Notes under the pieces: model-generated
What the model was told of the DNA's origin: nothing
Database searches by the model: none
The model's input: only the letters and a program-made list of their open reading frames with translations
Program-made: the position numbers and the translations under genes
Assembly (NCBI GenBank): GCA_018678395.1
Contig: JAHHMJ010000610.1
Coordinates: 1-10,252 of the forward strand
Direction: 5' to 3'
Origin: Gemmatimonadota bacterium
Lineage (GTDB): Bacteria; Gemmatimonadota; Gemmatimonadetes; Longimicrobiales; Gaopeijiaceae
DNA: 10,252 nucleotides
Part shown: positions 1 through 7,439 of the stretch, piece by piece
Layout of the letters: each line of letters opens with the position of its first letter
Numbering within the stretch: the stretch's first letter is position 1

Positions 1-878
1 GCCCTGCCTTCGACCGCGGCGCCTCCGGACGATTCCCCGTCGGGGCCGGGCGGGGCAAGCTCGTCGAGCGCCCGCCGGGCCTCCCAGAGCGCCAGGCCAG
101 GACGCTGCCACCGGGGCGCGCGCGGGCCCGCGAGGTTGTACTTCAGAATCGACCAGATCGCCGACACACCGTCACGCCACCCGATCTTCTTGCCCTCCGC
201 ATAGGAGCGACCGTGGTAGCTGATCGGGAGCTCGTAGAGGCGCGCACCCGACTGAGCGAGGCGAGCCGTGAGTTCCGGCTCGATACCGAAGCGGTCCGCC
301 GACAGCGGAAGCGACTGCAGCAGCTCGCGCCGGACCATCTTGTAGCAGGTCTCCATGTCGGTGAGGTTGAGGTCGGTGAGCATGTTGCTCAACAGCGTCA
401 GGAAACGGTTCCCCACACTGTGCCAGAAGAAGAGCACGCGGTGCGGCCCGCCGAGGAATCGGCTGCCGTAGACCGCATCGGCCTTCCCGGCCAGAATCGG
501 CTCGAGCAGAATCGGGAACTCCATCGGGTCGTACTCCAGGTCGGCATCCTGGACGACCACGACGTCGCCGGTCGCATGCTGGAATCCCGTGCGGAGAGCC
601 GCGCCCTTCCCCTGGTTTCGGGGCTGGAAGACGAGCGTATCGATCAGCCCCTCGTTCTCCAGAGCCGGCAGCAGATCGCGAGTCCCGTCCGTGGACCCGT
701 CGTCCACCACGATGACCTCCGTTCGGAGTGCGACCTCGCCCACTCTCCGCAGCAGGGCCTCCACGGTGCCCCGTTCGTTGTAGACGGGGATCACCACCGA
801 GACGATGACGTCTTCCCAGGGTAGGTCGTCCCACGCGCGACGGCGTCGCGGATCGACGTGTTTGCTCGCTTCGTTCAC
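1..878 (-). CDS. Family 2 glycosyltransferase, DPM1/polyprenyl-phosphate sugar transferase type (3' end beyond window)
   Basis: Probably transfers a sugar from a nucleotide-sugar donor to a polyprenyl phosphate or glycan acceptor at the inner face of the membrane. The 292 visible residues show a GT-A fold: [10 protein letters not shown] near residues 26-35, [10 protein letters not shown] at 57-66, [12 protein letters not shown] at 88-99, and the metal/nucleotide-binding QDADLEYDP at 110-118. The subfamily signatures DMETCYKM (174-181) and [17 protein letters not shown] (221-237) follow. No membrane segment is seen in this part, as in soluble DPM1-type enzymes. The start is GTG at 878-876, overlapping the TGA of the upstream response regulator (GTGA), so the gene is the third member of the sensor/regulator operon. 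The frame is open to base 1, where a Pro/Gly/Ala-rich tail is beginning, so the C-terminus is not visible. The family is clear; donor and acceptor cannot be told from sequence. Confidence 0.9.
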   Translation of the reverse strand, partial: MNEASKHVDPRRRRAWDDLPWEDVIVSVVIPVYNERGTVEALLRRVGEVALRTEVIVVDDGSTDGTRDLLPALENEGLIDTLVFQPRNQGKGAALRTGFQHATGDVVVVQDADLEYDPMEFPILLEPILAGKADAVYGSRFLGGPHRVLFFWHSVGNRFLTLLSNMLTDLNLTDMETCYKMVRRELLQSLPLSADRFGIEPELTARLAQSGARLYELPISYHGRSYAEGKKIGWRDGVSAIWSILKYNLAGPRAPRWQRPGLALWEARRALDELAPPGPDGESSGGAAVEGR

Positions 879-2236
879 GTCTCGATTCCGTATCGGTTGA
901 GCTTGCGATAAAGGGTCGACGGGTCGATGCCGAGCACCTCGGCCGCCCGTGTCTTGTTTCCACCCTCGGCCTGCAGGACCCATGCGATGTAGGCGCGTTC
1001 GATCACGTCCATCGACGGATTGGCCGGAGCGGCATCGGCGACGAGCCGCTCCACCCTTCCTTCCCGAAGCCGCTCGGGCAGGTGGCGTGGCTCGAGGGGA
1101 GCACCGCCGGCGACGATCTGCGCGTGCTCCAGCGCGTTCTCCAGCTCACGCACGTTGCCCGGCCAGTCGTACTCCTCCAACACCCGGAGCACCTCATCGT
1201 CCAGCTCGGTGACCGCGTCGTCGTCGGAGCGGCGCTCGAGGAAGAAGCGCGCCAGGAGAGGCACGTCGTCCTTGCGATCCCGCAACGGGGGCAGATGGAG
1301 CGCGATCACGTTGAGGCGGTAGTACAGATCGCTCCGGAAGCCTCCCCGCCGGATCTCCTCCTCGAGATCCCGGTTGGTCGCCGCGATGATGCGCACGTCC
1401 ACCGGAACCGGCTGCGTCGAACCGACCGGAATGACTTCGCGCTCCTGCAGCGCGCGCAGCAACTTCACCTGCGTCGCGGGCGTCGTCTCGCCGATCTCAT
1501 CGAGGAAGAGGGTGCCGCCGTCGGCCGCCACGAGCAGCCCGGTCTTGTCCTTCACCGCGCCGGTGAACGACCCCTTGGTGTGCCCGAAGAGTTCGCTTTC
1601 GAGGAGGCTCTCCGGAAGCGCACCGCAGTTGATCGAGTTGAAGCGGTGGTCGCCCCGGTCGGACAGCGCGTGGATGTAGCGCGCCACGACCTCCTTGCCC
1701 GAGCCGCTCTCGCCCGTGATGAGGACGGTGGAGTCGCTGGGCGCCACCGTCTCGGCCAATCGCAACACGTCGACGAAACTCCGGGCCTTGCCGACCGGCC
1801 GATCGGAGCGCCCCGCATCTTTGCGCCGGATCTCCTTCTTGAGCTCGACGTTCTCGGCCTTGAGCTGTCGCAGCTCGGCCGCGCGGCGACAGATCGCGAG
1901 GAGCTCGTCGTTCGCAAAGGGCTTCTGCAGGTAGTGGAAGGCCCCGTCGTTCACGGCCTGAACCGCCGACTGTAGAGAGGCCTGCGCGGTCATCAGGATC
2001 ACGGCCATCTCGGGGTCGACTTCACGGGCGCGCGCGAGAACCTCGAGACCGGTCGCGCCGGGCATGCGAATGTCGGTCAGGACGATGTCCGGCCGTTCCT
2101 CACCCAGTCGATCGAGTGCTTCCGGCCCGGATGCGCATGAAGTGACCTCGTAGCCCTCGTTGCGAAACAGGATCTGGAGCGTCTCCAGAATCCCCACCTC
2201 GTCGTCCACGAGCAGAATGTGGACCCTTTCGCTCAT
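875..2236 (-). CDS. Sigma-54-dependent response regulator, NtrC/PilR type
   Basis: A 453-residue transcription activator that, once phosphorylated by its kinase, drives ATP-dependent opening of sigma-54 promoters. It has a receiver domain (about 5-120) with acidic pair D11/D12, phospho-acceptor D55 in LTDIRMPG, T83 and K105 in LQKPF. A charged helical linker (about 118-140) precedes an AAA+ domain with Walker A GESGSGKE (175-182), sigma-54-contacting loop GSFTGA (222-227), Walker B TLFLDE (242-247), and the [10 protein letters not shown] and [11 protein letters not shown] motifs. A Fis-type helix-turn-helix (about 425-451, [13 protein letters not shown]) ends the protein. The full-length domain order is standard. 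The loop is GSFTGA, not the canonical GAFTGA. Its ATG overlaps the kinase stop (ATGA), with GAGG 7 bases upstream of the ATG as ribosome-binding site; its TGA overlaps the GTG of the glycosyltransferase. With the PilS-like kinase it resembles PilR, but no pilus gene is visible, so I give no symbol. Confidence 0.96.
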   Translation of the reverse strand: MSERVHILLVDDEVGILETLQILFRNEGYEVTSCASGPEALDRLGEERPDIVLTDIRMPGATGLEVLARAREVDPEMAVILMTAQASLQSAVQAVNDGAFHYLQKPFANDELLAICRRAAELRQLKAENVELKKEIRRKDAGRSDRPVGKARSFVDVLRLAETVAPSDSTVLITGESGSGKEVVARYIHALSDRGDHRFNSINCGALPESLLESELFGHTKGSFTGAVKDKTGLLVAADGGTLFLDEIGETTPATQVKLLRALQEREVIPVGSTQPVPVDVRIIAATNRDLEEEIRRGGFRSDLYYRLNVIALHLPPLRDRKDDVPLLARFFLERRSDDDAVTELDDEVLRVLEEYDWPGNVRELENALEHAQIVAGGAPLEPRHLPERLREGRVERLVADAAPANPSMDVIERAYIAWVLQAEGGNKTRAAEVLGIDPSTLYRKLNRYGIET

Positions 2237-3882
2237 TCCCGGCCCTCGGCTGGCAAGAACAACGTGAACTCGGCCCCTCCCGACGGCGCATCACCGACGA
2301 GCACTGCCCCGTCGTGCGCCTCCACCGCCCGATGCACCACCGCCAGGCCCAGACCGCTCCCTCCGCTCCGCGTCGTATAGAACGGATCGAAGATGCGCTG
2401 GGCCACCTCGGCGTCGATGCCCGGACCCGAATCCCGGATCCGCAGGCGCCACGCGGAGGCCGCGTCCGGCGGCCCCGGCACCTCCCGGCCCGAGACGCGA
2501 CGGAGTTCGACCTCCACCCGTCCAGCATCGCCCGCAAACTGCGCGGCATTGAGGATCAGGTTGAAGAGGGCCCGGTGAAGCAGGTCCCGATCTCCCTGGA
2601 TCGCCGCACGGCCATCGGGGAGGGACGCCTCGATGCGGACCTCCGTCGAGCGGGCCGCCGGGTGCTGGCGCACGAGCTCCACCGCGTGGTCGACGAGAGC
2701 GATGAGGTCCACGGACTCGGGGCTCCCCATCGTGAGGCCCGAGAACTCCAGGAACTCGCTCAGCAGTCGGCTCAGACGATCCGATTCCGAGAGCACCAAA
2801 CGCTCCAGAACCTCGCGATCGGGGGCTTCCGACACACCCCGGCTGAGCTGCTCGACCGACGAGCGGATGGAGGCGAGGGGGTTCTTGATCTCGTGCGCGA
2901 GCGACGCGCTGAGCTCCGCGACCGCTCCGAGTCGATCGGCCCGCCGCGTCAGGAGGGCCAGCGCCTCCTGGTCCGTGATGTCCTGGAACAGCGCGGTCGC
3001 GGAATGGGGCGGCTCCTCCCTGCGATCCATCACTGTGGTCGACACGCCGATCGTGACCCTCCGGCCGTCGCGCTCCAGTTGGGCCTTGGCACGCTGCACC
3101 GGCTCGCCCTCTTCGATCGAACGCCTGAGCGCCGAACCGAGACCCGGCGCCATCGCCTCGAGTCGAGCGACCACGGCCTGGCCTCGCCAGGCATCGCCTT
3201 CGATGCCCAGGAGGCGGGCCGCAGCCGGGTTGATGTACGCCACCCGACCGTCGTCCCGCAGGGTCAACACGCCCGTCGCGAGCGTGTCGAGGATGACGGT
3301 CGTGTCCAGCCGAAGCTGCTCGAGTTCGGACTCGACCACCCCGAGGCGCAGGCCGGTCCTGCGCAGGCGATCGCCCAGAATCCCGATGGCGACGGCGACC
3401 AGGGTGAACAGCCCCACCTGCAGTGCCAGCGCGGGTGTGAGCACCCCGTCCTGGACCCAGACTGCGTCGACCGCGAACAGCGCGCTGGCGAGGATCCCCG
3501 CCAGCACACCTCCCGGCAACGGTAGCAGGAGAGCGGCCTCGGCAATGACCAGAATGTAGACTGGAGAGAACTCGCTCTCCGGGCCCCCGGTCAGATGCAC
3601 GACGACGGTGACCGCGACCACGTCCACGATCACCTGGGCGTAGCGGAAGGCCCGCGATATCGGACGCCCCCCGCGCTCGGTCCACCAGAACGAGCCGAGG
3701 CTGAACGCGGCCGCCGCGAAGAGCGCCGCCGCGGCCGTCTGCACCGCCGGATCCGAGCCACCTTCTGAAGCACCCACCAGCGCCGCCAGGAAGATCGCGG
3801 TCAGGAGGCTGAGGCGGCCCAGGTAGACCCAGCGCAGGATCTCGCGTGGATCGAGGTAGCGTGCGCGGTCAGAGGGGTCCAT
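2233..3882 (-). CDS. Membrane sensor histidine kinase, PilS/NtrB type
   Basis: A 549-residue sensor kinase, presumed partner of the adjacent NtrC-type regulator. From the chosen ATG (3882-3880) it begins with a short cytoplasmic segment. About six hydrophobic helices follow (roughly 22-38, 48-66, 81-97, 105-125, 127-145, 152-172) with little extracytoplasmic sequence, as in PilS. A PAS-like domain (about 193-305; GVLTLRDDGRVAYINPAA) precedes the HisKA domain with phospho-acceptor H330 in SLAHEIKNPLASIR. The HATPase domain has an N box (NLILNAAQF, 440-449), G1 DSGPGI (484-489), F box FDPFYTT and G2 GGSGLGLA. An in-frame ATG lies at 4095, but that would add 71 basic, low-complexity residues and run well into the divergent adenine deaminase gene, so I reject it. 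No clear ribosome-binding site precedes the chosen start. The stop overlaps the regulator's start (ATGA). The signal sensed is unknown. Confidence 0.93.
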   Translation of the reverse strand: MDPSDRARYLDPREILRWVYLGRLSLLTAIFLAALVGASEGGSDPAVQTAAAALFAAAAFSLGSFWWTERGGRPISRAFRYAQVIVDVVAVTVVVHLTGGPESEFSPVYILVIAEAALLLPLPGGVLAGILASALFAVDAVWVQDGVLTPALALQVGLFTLVAVAIGILGDRLRRTGLRLGVVESELEQLRLDTTVILDTLATGVLTLRDDGRVAYINPAAARLLGIEGDAWRGQAVVARLEAMAPGLGSALRRSIEEGEPVQRAKAQLERDGRRVTIGVSTTVMDRREEPPHSATALFQDITDQEALALLTRRADRLGAVAELSASLAHEIKNPLASIRSSVEQLSRGVSEAPDREVLERLVLSESDRLSRLLSEFLEFSGLTMGSPESVDLIALVDHAVELVRQHPAARSTEVRIEASLPDGRAAIQGDRDLLHRALFNLILNAAQFAGDAGRVEVELRRVSGREVPGPPDAASAWRLRIRDSGPGIDAEVAQRIFDPFYTTRSGGSGLGLAVVHRAVEAHDGAVLVGDAPSGGAEFTLFLPAEGRE

Positions 3883-3922
3883 GGACCGGAGGGTACCCGC
3901 ACGGCAGGGGCCGGGCAATGCC

Positions 3923-3941
3923 GCTGCGGGGCGCCCGCAGC
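3923..3941. promoter_or_regulatory. Perfect 8-bp inverted repeat in the kinase/ade divergent region
   Basis: The arms GCTGCGGG and CCCGCAGC flank a 3-base loop in the 127-bp region between the divergent starts of the histidine kinase (3882) and adenine deaminase (4010). It could be an operator serving one or both promoters, or a hairpin in either 5' leader. I could not make out convincing -35/-10 or -24/-12 promoter elements around it, nor a purine-riboswitch core. In DNA this GC-rich such repeats can occur by chance, so its role is open. Confidence 0.35.
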
Positions 3942-4009
3942 CGACTGGCCCCGACCAAAACGGAGCCGCAGATTCCCGAGATCCTGCTCCTCCCCGCCCC
4001 AACGCCCTC

Positions 4010-5713
4010 GTGGACACCAGAATCCTGGCCGCCGCACGCGGCGATCGACCCGCCGACCTGATCTTCCGCCGCGCCCGGGTCGTGAACGTCTTCACGGCCG
4101 AGATCGAGGCCGCGGACGTGGCGGTCGCGGCCGGCGTAGTGGTCGGGCTGGGATCCGGCTACGACGCCGAGACGATCGTGGACCTCGACGGTGCGTATCT
4201 GGCCCCCTCGTGGATCGACGCGCACGTGCACATCGAGTCGTCGATGGTGACGCCTGCCCAGTTCGCACGGGCCGTCGTACCCAGAGGGACCACGACCGTC
4301 GTGGTGGATCCCCACGAGATCGCGAACGTGCACGGCGCGCAGGGAATCGACTACATGCTGGCGGCTTCGGCCGACCTGCCGCTGGACGTGCAGGTGCAGA
4401 TCCCGTCCTGCGTGCCCGCGACCGACATGGGCACGGCGGGCGCCGAGCTCCCGGCCGAAGCACTCGCCCCCTTCCGCGACCGGAATCGGGTCCTGGGCCT
4501 GGCCGAGGTGATGAACTACCCCGGCGTGATCTACGGCGACCCCGGTGTGCACGCCAAGCTACGGGCGTTCTCTGGCCGACCGATCGATGGGCACGCGCCC
4601 GGTGTGCGCGGCAGGGCGCTCAACGCGTACGTGGCCAGTGGACCCCGCACGGACCACGAATGCACGGACCCCGACGAGGCGACGGAGAAGCTGCGCAGGG
4701 GGTTGTGGGTGTTCTTCCGAGAGGCCACCAACGCCCGGAACCTGGATGCGCTCCTGCCCGCGCTGACCGACGGGACCGCGCACCGCATCTGCCTCTGCAC
4801 CGACGACCGCCAGCCTGCCGACCTGCTGGACCAGGGCGGCATCGACGCGATGCTGCGACGCGTCGTGGCCGCAGGCGTCGACCCGATCGTCGCGCTCCGC
4901 CTCGCCACGGCGAACCCGGCCCAGTGTCACGGACTCACCGACCGCGGTGCCATCGCACCCGGTCGGCGCGCCGACCTCTGCGTTCTCGAGGAACTCGGTG
5001 GATTCCGACCCCGGGAGGTCTACGCCGCCGGCCGCAGGGTGGCGGTCCAGGGGCGACTCGTGACCGCGCTGCCCGATCCGGTCCCGGCACCCGCGCCGCG
5101 CGTGGAGATCGACCTCGAGCCCTCACGCCTGCGCGTGCCGGCCGAGGGCACCCGTCTGCGCGTGATTCGCGCCGTCCCCGATCAGTTGATCACCGGGCAC
5201 GAGGTCTGGTCGCCGTCCGTGCGAGAGCACCACGCCGTCGCCGACCCCGAGCGGGATCTCGCCAAGCTCGCCGTAGCCGAGCGCCACGGCCGCACCGGCG
5301 GAGTCGGCCTCGGGTTCGTCACCGGGCTCGGCCTCGCCCGCGGGGCCCTCGCGGGAACCGTCGCCCACGACCATCACAACCTGATCATGGCCGGCGCCGA
5401 CGACGTGTCGATGGTGACGGCTGCACGGGCCGTGGCCGCGGTGGGAGGAGGGCTGGCCGTCGCCGTCGGTCACGACGTTCTGGCGCGCCTCCCGCTTCCG
5501 GTCGGAGGGTTGATGTCGGAGGCTCCGATCGAGCAGGTTCGTTCCGAATTCGATGCCCTGCTCGAGGCTGCCCGTGACCTGGGGTGCTCCGTCCACGATC
5601 CCTTCATGGCCCTGTCCTTCCTGGCCCTCGAGGTGATCCCGTCGCTGAAACTGACGGATCAGGGGCTGGTGGACGTCGACGCCTTCGCGCCGGTACCCCT
5701 GTGGGTCGGCTGA
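4010..5713 (+). CDS. ade: Adenine deaminase
   Basis: Hydrolyses adenine to hypoxanthine and ammonia in purine salvage; a cytoplasmic metal-dependent amidohydrolase. Numbered from the GTG start (567 residues), the barrel shows HVHIESSM (metal-binding H72, H74), VDPHEIANV (H102), glutamate E166 in LAEVMNYPGV, GHAPG (H195), the family signature around DHECTDPDEATEKLRRG (H216), and CTDDR (D265/D266). The C-terminal adenine-deaminase domain follows, with the HDHHNLI segment and VGGLMSE. The length is normal for the family. I chose GTG at 4010 because homology begins at DTRILAAARG. An upstream in-frame ATG at 3881 would add 43 Pro/Arg/Gly-rich residues, overlap the divergent kinase start and leave no promoter space; no good ribosome-binding site supports either start. 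It stands alone, divergent from the kinase and convergent with the LysM protein. Function is confident; the exact start is not. Confidence 0.94.
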   Translation: MDTRILAAARGDRPADLIFRRARVVNVFTAEIEAADVAVAAGVVVGLGSGYDAETIVDLDGAYLAPSWIDAHVHIESSMVTPAQFARAVVPRGTTTVVVDPHEIANVHGAQGIDYMLAASADLPLDVQVQIPSCVPATDMGTAGAELPAEALAPFRDRNRVLGLAEVMNYPGVIYGDPGVHAKLRAFSGRPIDGHAPGVRGRALNAYVASGPRTDHECTDPDEATEKLRRGLWVFFREATNARNLDALLPALTDGTAHRICLCTDDRQPADLLDQGGIDAMLRRVVAAGVDPIVALRLATANPAQCHGLTDRGAIAPGRRADLCVLEELGGFRPREVYAAGRRVAVQGRLVTALPDPVPAPAPRVEIDLEPSRLRVPAEGTRLRVIRAVPDQLITGHEVWSPSVREHHAVADPERDLAKLAVAERHGRTGGVGLGFVTGLGLARGALAGTVAHDHHNLIMAGADDVSMVTAARAVAAVGGGLAVAVGHDVLARLPLPVGGLMSEAPIEQVRSEFDALLEAARDLGCSVHDPFMALSFLALEVIPSLKLTDQGLVDVDAFAPVPLWVG

Positions 5714-5736
5714 GCGGCGAATTCGAGATCCGCCGC
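5714..5736. terminator. Possible bidirectional hairpin between ade and the LysM gene
   Basis: GCGGCG directly after the ade stop pairs with CGCCGC across an 11-base loop, inside the 28-bp gap between two convergent genes. The position suits a shared terminator, but the stem is only 6 bp and there is no T-run, so the call is weak. Confidence 0.25.
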
Positions 5737-5741
5737 GCCGA

Positions 5742-6554
5742 TCAGCGCTCGGCCCGCACCGGTACGCGCAGAACCTGACCGGCGTAGATCCGGCTGGAGT
5801 TCAGATCGTTCGACGCACGCAGGTCCGAGATGGACACGCCGTGCTTCCGCGCGATCGTCCACAGGGAGTCACCGCGCCGAACCTGGTACCGCTGAATCGT
5901 CGGTGCGGCCTCGGCCACTCGCTGCGCGCGCCGCGCGGGACGGGAGTCCGCCGACGCGAGCCGATCCACGTACGAGGCGTAGGGCCGTGGATAGAGCGCG
6001 ATGTGGTAGTGCGCCGGGTAGCGCTCCCTGGTGGCCTCGAGAACGCCCGTCCGCTCGAGACTGAGCAGCACGCCCTCGAGCCAGCTGCGGCAGTTGCGAT
6101 CGCGGCTGTAGCGAAGGTCGATCGCCATCCCGGTGGGATGCACGGATCGGTCCGACGCGTTCCGGGGCTGACGATTCTGCGGGCGGGTCAGCGAGGTCAC
6201 CACCAGCTTCTCGCCGCAAGCCGCGTGGTACTGCGCGGAGAGACGGCGAATGAAGAGCTCGGCCTCGGGGCGGGCGTAGGGAAACGACACCGCGTGCAGC
6301 TCGAAATCGCGGTTCGACCGCACCGGGACGAGATAACCGGAATCGACGAAGCGCCGGACCTGGCTGGGGGTGTCGATGTAGGTGAAATCGTGGACGCGCG
6401 CCTGACGGTTCTGACGGTCCAGCGATGCCACGGAGCCCCGCAGGCTCTGCGCCGCCGCGGGTACACTCCACCCCCAGGCTGCGAGAGCGGCCCCGACGAA
6501 CACGGCGAGGCGTAGTCTGCTCGGCACGATCATGACGGTCGATTCGCTGGGCAT
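5742..6554 (-). CDS. Secreted DUF5715/M15-like protein with C-terminal LysM domain
   Basis: A predicted exported cell-wall protein of 270 residues. The N-terminus is a signal peptide: basic start, hydrophobic stretch about 16-33, likely cleavage after AAA near residue 35. The central region (about 50-195) resembles the DUF5715 family and carries an M15-peptidase-like zinc motif, SVHPTGMAIDLR (H139, D146), followed by AHYHIALYP (H182/H184), where M15 enzymes keep their last zinc histidine. The C-terminus (about 222-265) is one LysM peptidoglycan-binding domain, beginning YQVRRGDSLWTIARKHGV. This arrangement suggests peptidoglycan binding, and possibly cleavage or trimming of stem peptides. I cannot identify a clear catalytic glutamate beside the last histidine, so activity is uncertain. 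ATGs at 6554 and 6533 both keep the signal peptide; neither has a clear ribosome-binding site. It is a single gene facing ade. Confidence 0.85.
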   Translation of the reverse strand: MPSESTVMIVPSRLRLAVFVGAALAAWGWSVPAAAQSLRGSVASLDRQNRQARVHDFTYIDTPSQVRRFVDSGYLVPVRSNRDFELHAVSFPYARPEAELFIRRLSAQYHAACGEKLVVTSLTRPQNRQPRNASDRSVHPTGMAIDLRYSRDRNCRSWLEGVLLSLERTGVLEATRERYPAHYHIALYPRPYASYVDRLASADSRPARRAQRVAEAAPTIQRYQVRRGDSLWTIARKHGVSISDLRASNDLNSSRIYAGQVLRVPVRAER

Positions 6555-6585
6555 GGAACTCGGGCGCCGCGTGCGCGACGGGCTT

Positions 6586-6624
6586 CGAGTTCTACGAGTT
6601 AAACATCTGTAGTCGCCCGCACAA
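6586..6624 (-). promoter_or_regulatory. Possible promoter/operator upstream of the LysM gene
   Basis: This is a conspicuously AT-rich patch in a GC-rich window, 30-70 bases upstream of the LysM start. On the minus strand TTGTGC (6624-6619) could be a -35 box, with a weak -10-like element in the TTTAACTC stretch (about 6603-6596). A direct repeat of AACTCG with a 9-base period (6600-6595 and 6591-6586) overlaps the -10 end, and an inverted copy lies at 6557-6562 just before the ATG. Matches to a sigma-70 consensus are poor, so this is a suggestion only. Confidence 0.3.
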
Positions 6625-6640
6625 GGGGCATCTGCCTCTG

Positions 6641-6673
6641 CGACCCGGTCCCCCGTCGCGGGAGACCGGGTCG
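6641..6673 (-). terminator. Hairpin terminator candidate downstream of sod
   Basis: Beginning 9 bases past the sod stop on the minus strand, CGACCCGGTC pairs perfectly with GACCGGGTCG (10 bp). A further CCCG/CGGG pairing inside, after one mismatch, leaves a 3-base loop. No T-run follows on the minus strand, so if it terminates it is of the U-poor type common in high-GC genomes. It separates sod from the LysM gene, which is on the same strand. Confidence 0.6.
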
Positions 6674-6681
6674 ACCCTCAC

Positions 6682-7302
6682 TCAGCCGCGAGCCGCTGCG
6701 TAGCGCTCGGCGACGCGGTCCCAGTTCACGACGTTCCAGAAGGCGGACAGGTAATCGGGACGCCGATTCTGGTAGTGGAGGTAGTAGGCGTGCTCCCACA
6801 CGTCGACACCGAGCACCGGCGTCTTCCCGCCGCTGAGCGGCGAATCCTGATTCGGCGTCGATACGACCTCGAGACCTCCGGAGCCGTTTACGACGAGCCA
6901 ACCCCAGCCGGAGCCGAAGCGGCTGCCCGCCGCGGCCTGGAACGTCGCCTTGAACTCGTCGAGTGAACCGAACGTCGCGTCGATGGCGGCCGCGAGATCA
7001 CCGGAGGGAGCCGAGGCGCCGCCCGGAGTCATGACGTCCCAGAACAGGGTGTGGTTCACGAAGCCGCCACCGTTGTTGCGCACGCCGCCCTGAATCGCTT
7101 CGGGAAGCTGGTTCCACGAAGCGACGAGATCCTCGGCCGAACGCCCGTGGAGTGCGGGGTGATCGGCGAGCGCCGCGTTGAACTTCTTGGTGTACCCCGC
7201 GTGATGCTTCGAATGGTGGATCTCCATCGTCCGCGCGTCGATGTGGGGCTCGAGAGCATCGTACGCGTAGCCGAGAGCGGGGAGATCGAAGGGGTAACCC
7301 AT
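6682..7302 (-). CDS. sodA: Superoxide dismutase, Mn/Fe family (Mn-type features)
   Basis: Dismutates superoxide to hydrogen peroxide and oxygen, a cytoplasmic antioxidant enzyme. From the chosen ATG it has 206 residues, normal for the family. Metal ligands are H29 (in MEIHHSKHH), H84 (VNHTLFW), and D167 and H171 ([11 protein letters not shown]). The conserved RNNGGG (75-80) and WGWLV are present. Residues that usually separate Mn from Fe enzymes, the GGG run before the second histidine and NQD at 151-153, point to a Mn or cambialistic type, so the symbol sodA rests on that inference. The start at 7302 has GGAGG 9 bases upstream. A longer in-frame ATG at 7359 would add 19 non-homologous residues and bypass that site. 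The gene is divergent from dinB across 137 bp and is followed by a strong hairpin. Confidence 0.96.
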   Translation of the reverse strand: MGYPFDLPALGYAYDALEPHIDARTMEIHHSKHHAGYTKKFNAALADHPALHGRSAEDLVASWNQLPEAIQGGVRNNGGGFVNHTLFWDVMTPGGASAPSGDLAAAIDATFGSLDEFKATFQAAAGSRFGSGWGWLVVNGSGGLEVVSTPNQDSPLSGGKTPVLGVDVWEHAYYLHYQNRRPDYLSAFWNVVNWDRVAERYAAARG

Positions 7303-7311
7303 GGCGTCGGG

Positions 7312-7316
7312 CCTCC
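7312..7316 (-). promoter_or_regulatory. Ribosome-binding site of sod
   Basis: GGAGG on the minus strand lies 9 bases before the ATG at 7302. It is one of the few clear Shine-Dalgarno sequences in the window, and it decides the sod start in favour of 7302 over the upstream ATG at 7359. Confidence 0.75.
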
Positions 7317-7405
7317 GGAGTGGTTGCGAAGAAACGGGAGCGAGCTTCGGTAGGGGCAAACCCCGGCCCGCCCCGGTCGGTTCCCCGCCGCCGGCCGATC
7401 GCGTA

Positions 7406-7416
7406 CTCTCCGAGAG
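7406..7416. promoter_or_regulatory. Short palindrome in the sod/dinB divergent region
   Basis: CTCTC and GAGAG form a symmetrical 11-bp element in the 137-bp region between the sod and dinB starts, 24 bases before the dinB ATG. It might be an operator. It does not resemble the known proteobacterial or Gram-positive LexA boxes. No confident -35/-10 pair was seen in either direction in this region. Confidence 0.2.
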
Positions 7417-7439
7417 CGTCGCCCCTCGCCCGCCTGGCC

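Noticed and set aside
172..963. 263-residue open frame on the minus strand, out of phase with the glycosyltransferase
   Set aside because: It is Arg/Gly/Pro-rich with no family motif. The adjacent frame starting at GTG 878 encodes a clear GT2 enzyme, so this is a GC-bias shadow.
1082..1975. 297-residue plus-strand open frame antisense to the response regulator
   Set aside because: The minus strand encodes a complete, motif-perfect NtrC-type regulator; the plus frame has no recognisable domain or start signal.
2314..3525. 403-residue plus-strand open frame antisense to the histidine kinase
   Set aside because: Rich in Arg, His and Gln, with no domain; it mirrors the kinase codons in a GC-rich genome.
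3883..4009. Possible purine riboswitch upstream of adenine deaminase
   Set aside because: No conserved three-way-junction core or loop-loop sequences are visible; only one GC-rich inverted repeat is present.
4210..5577. 455-residue plus-strand open frame overlapping ade
   Set aside because: Extremely Arg/Pro/Gly-rich, frame-shifted shadow of adenine deaminase, whose motifs are continuous in the other frame.
6601..6681. Possible tRNA or small RNA between sod and the LysM gene
   Set aside because: No T-arm GTTCRA motif, no cloverleaf pairing and no CCA-like end; the structure is a single hairpin best read as a terminator.
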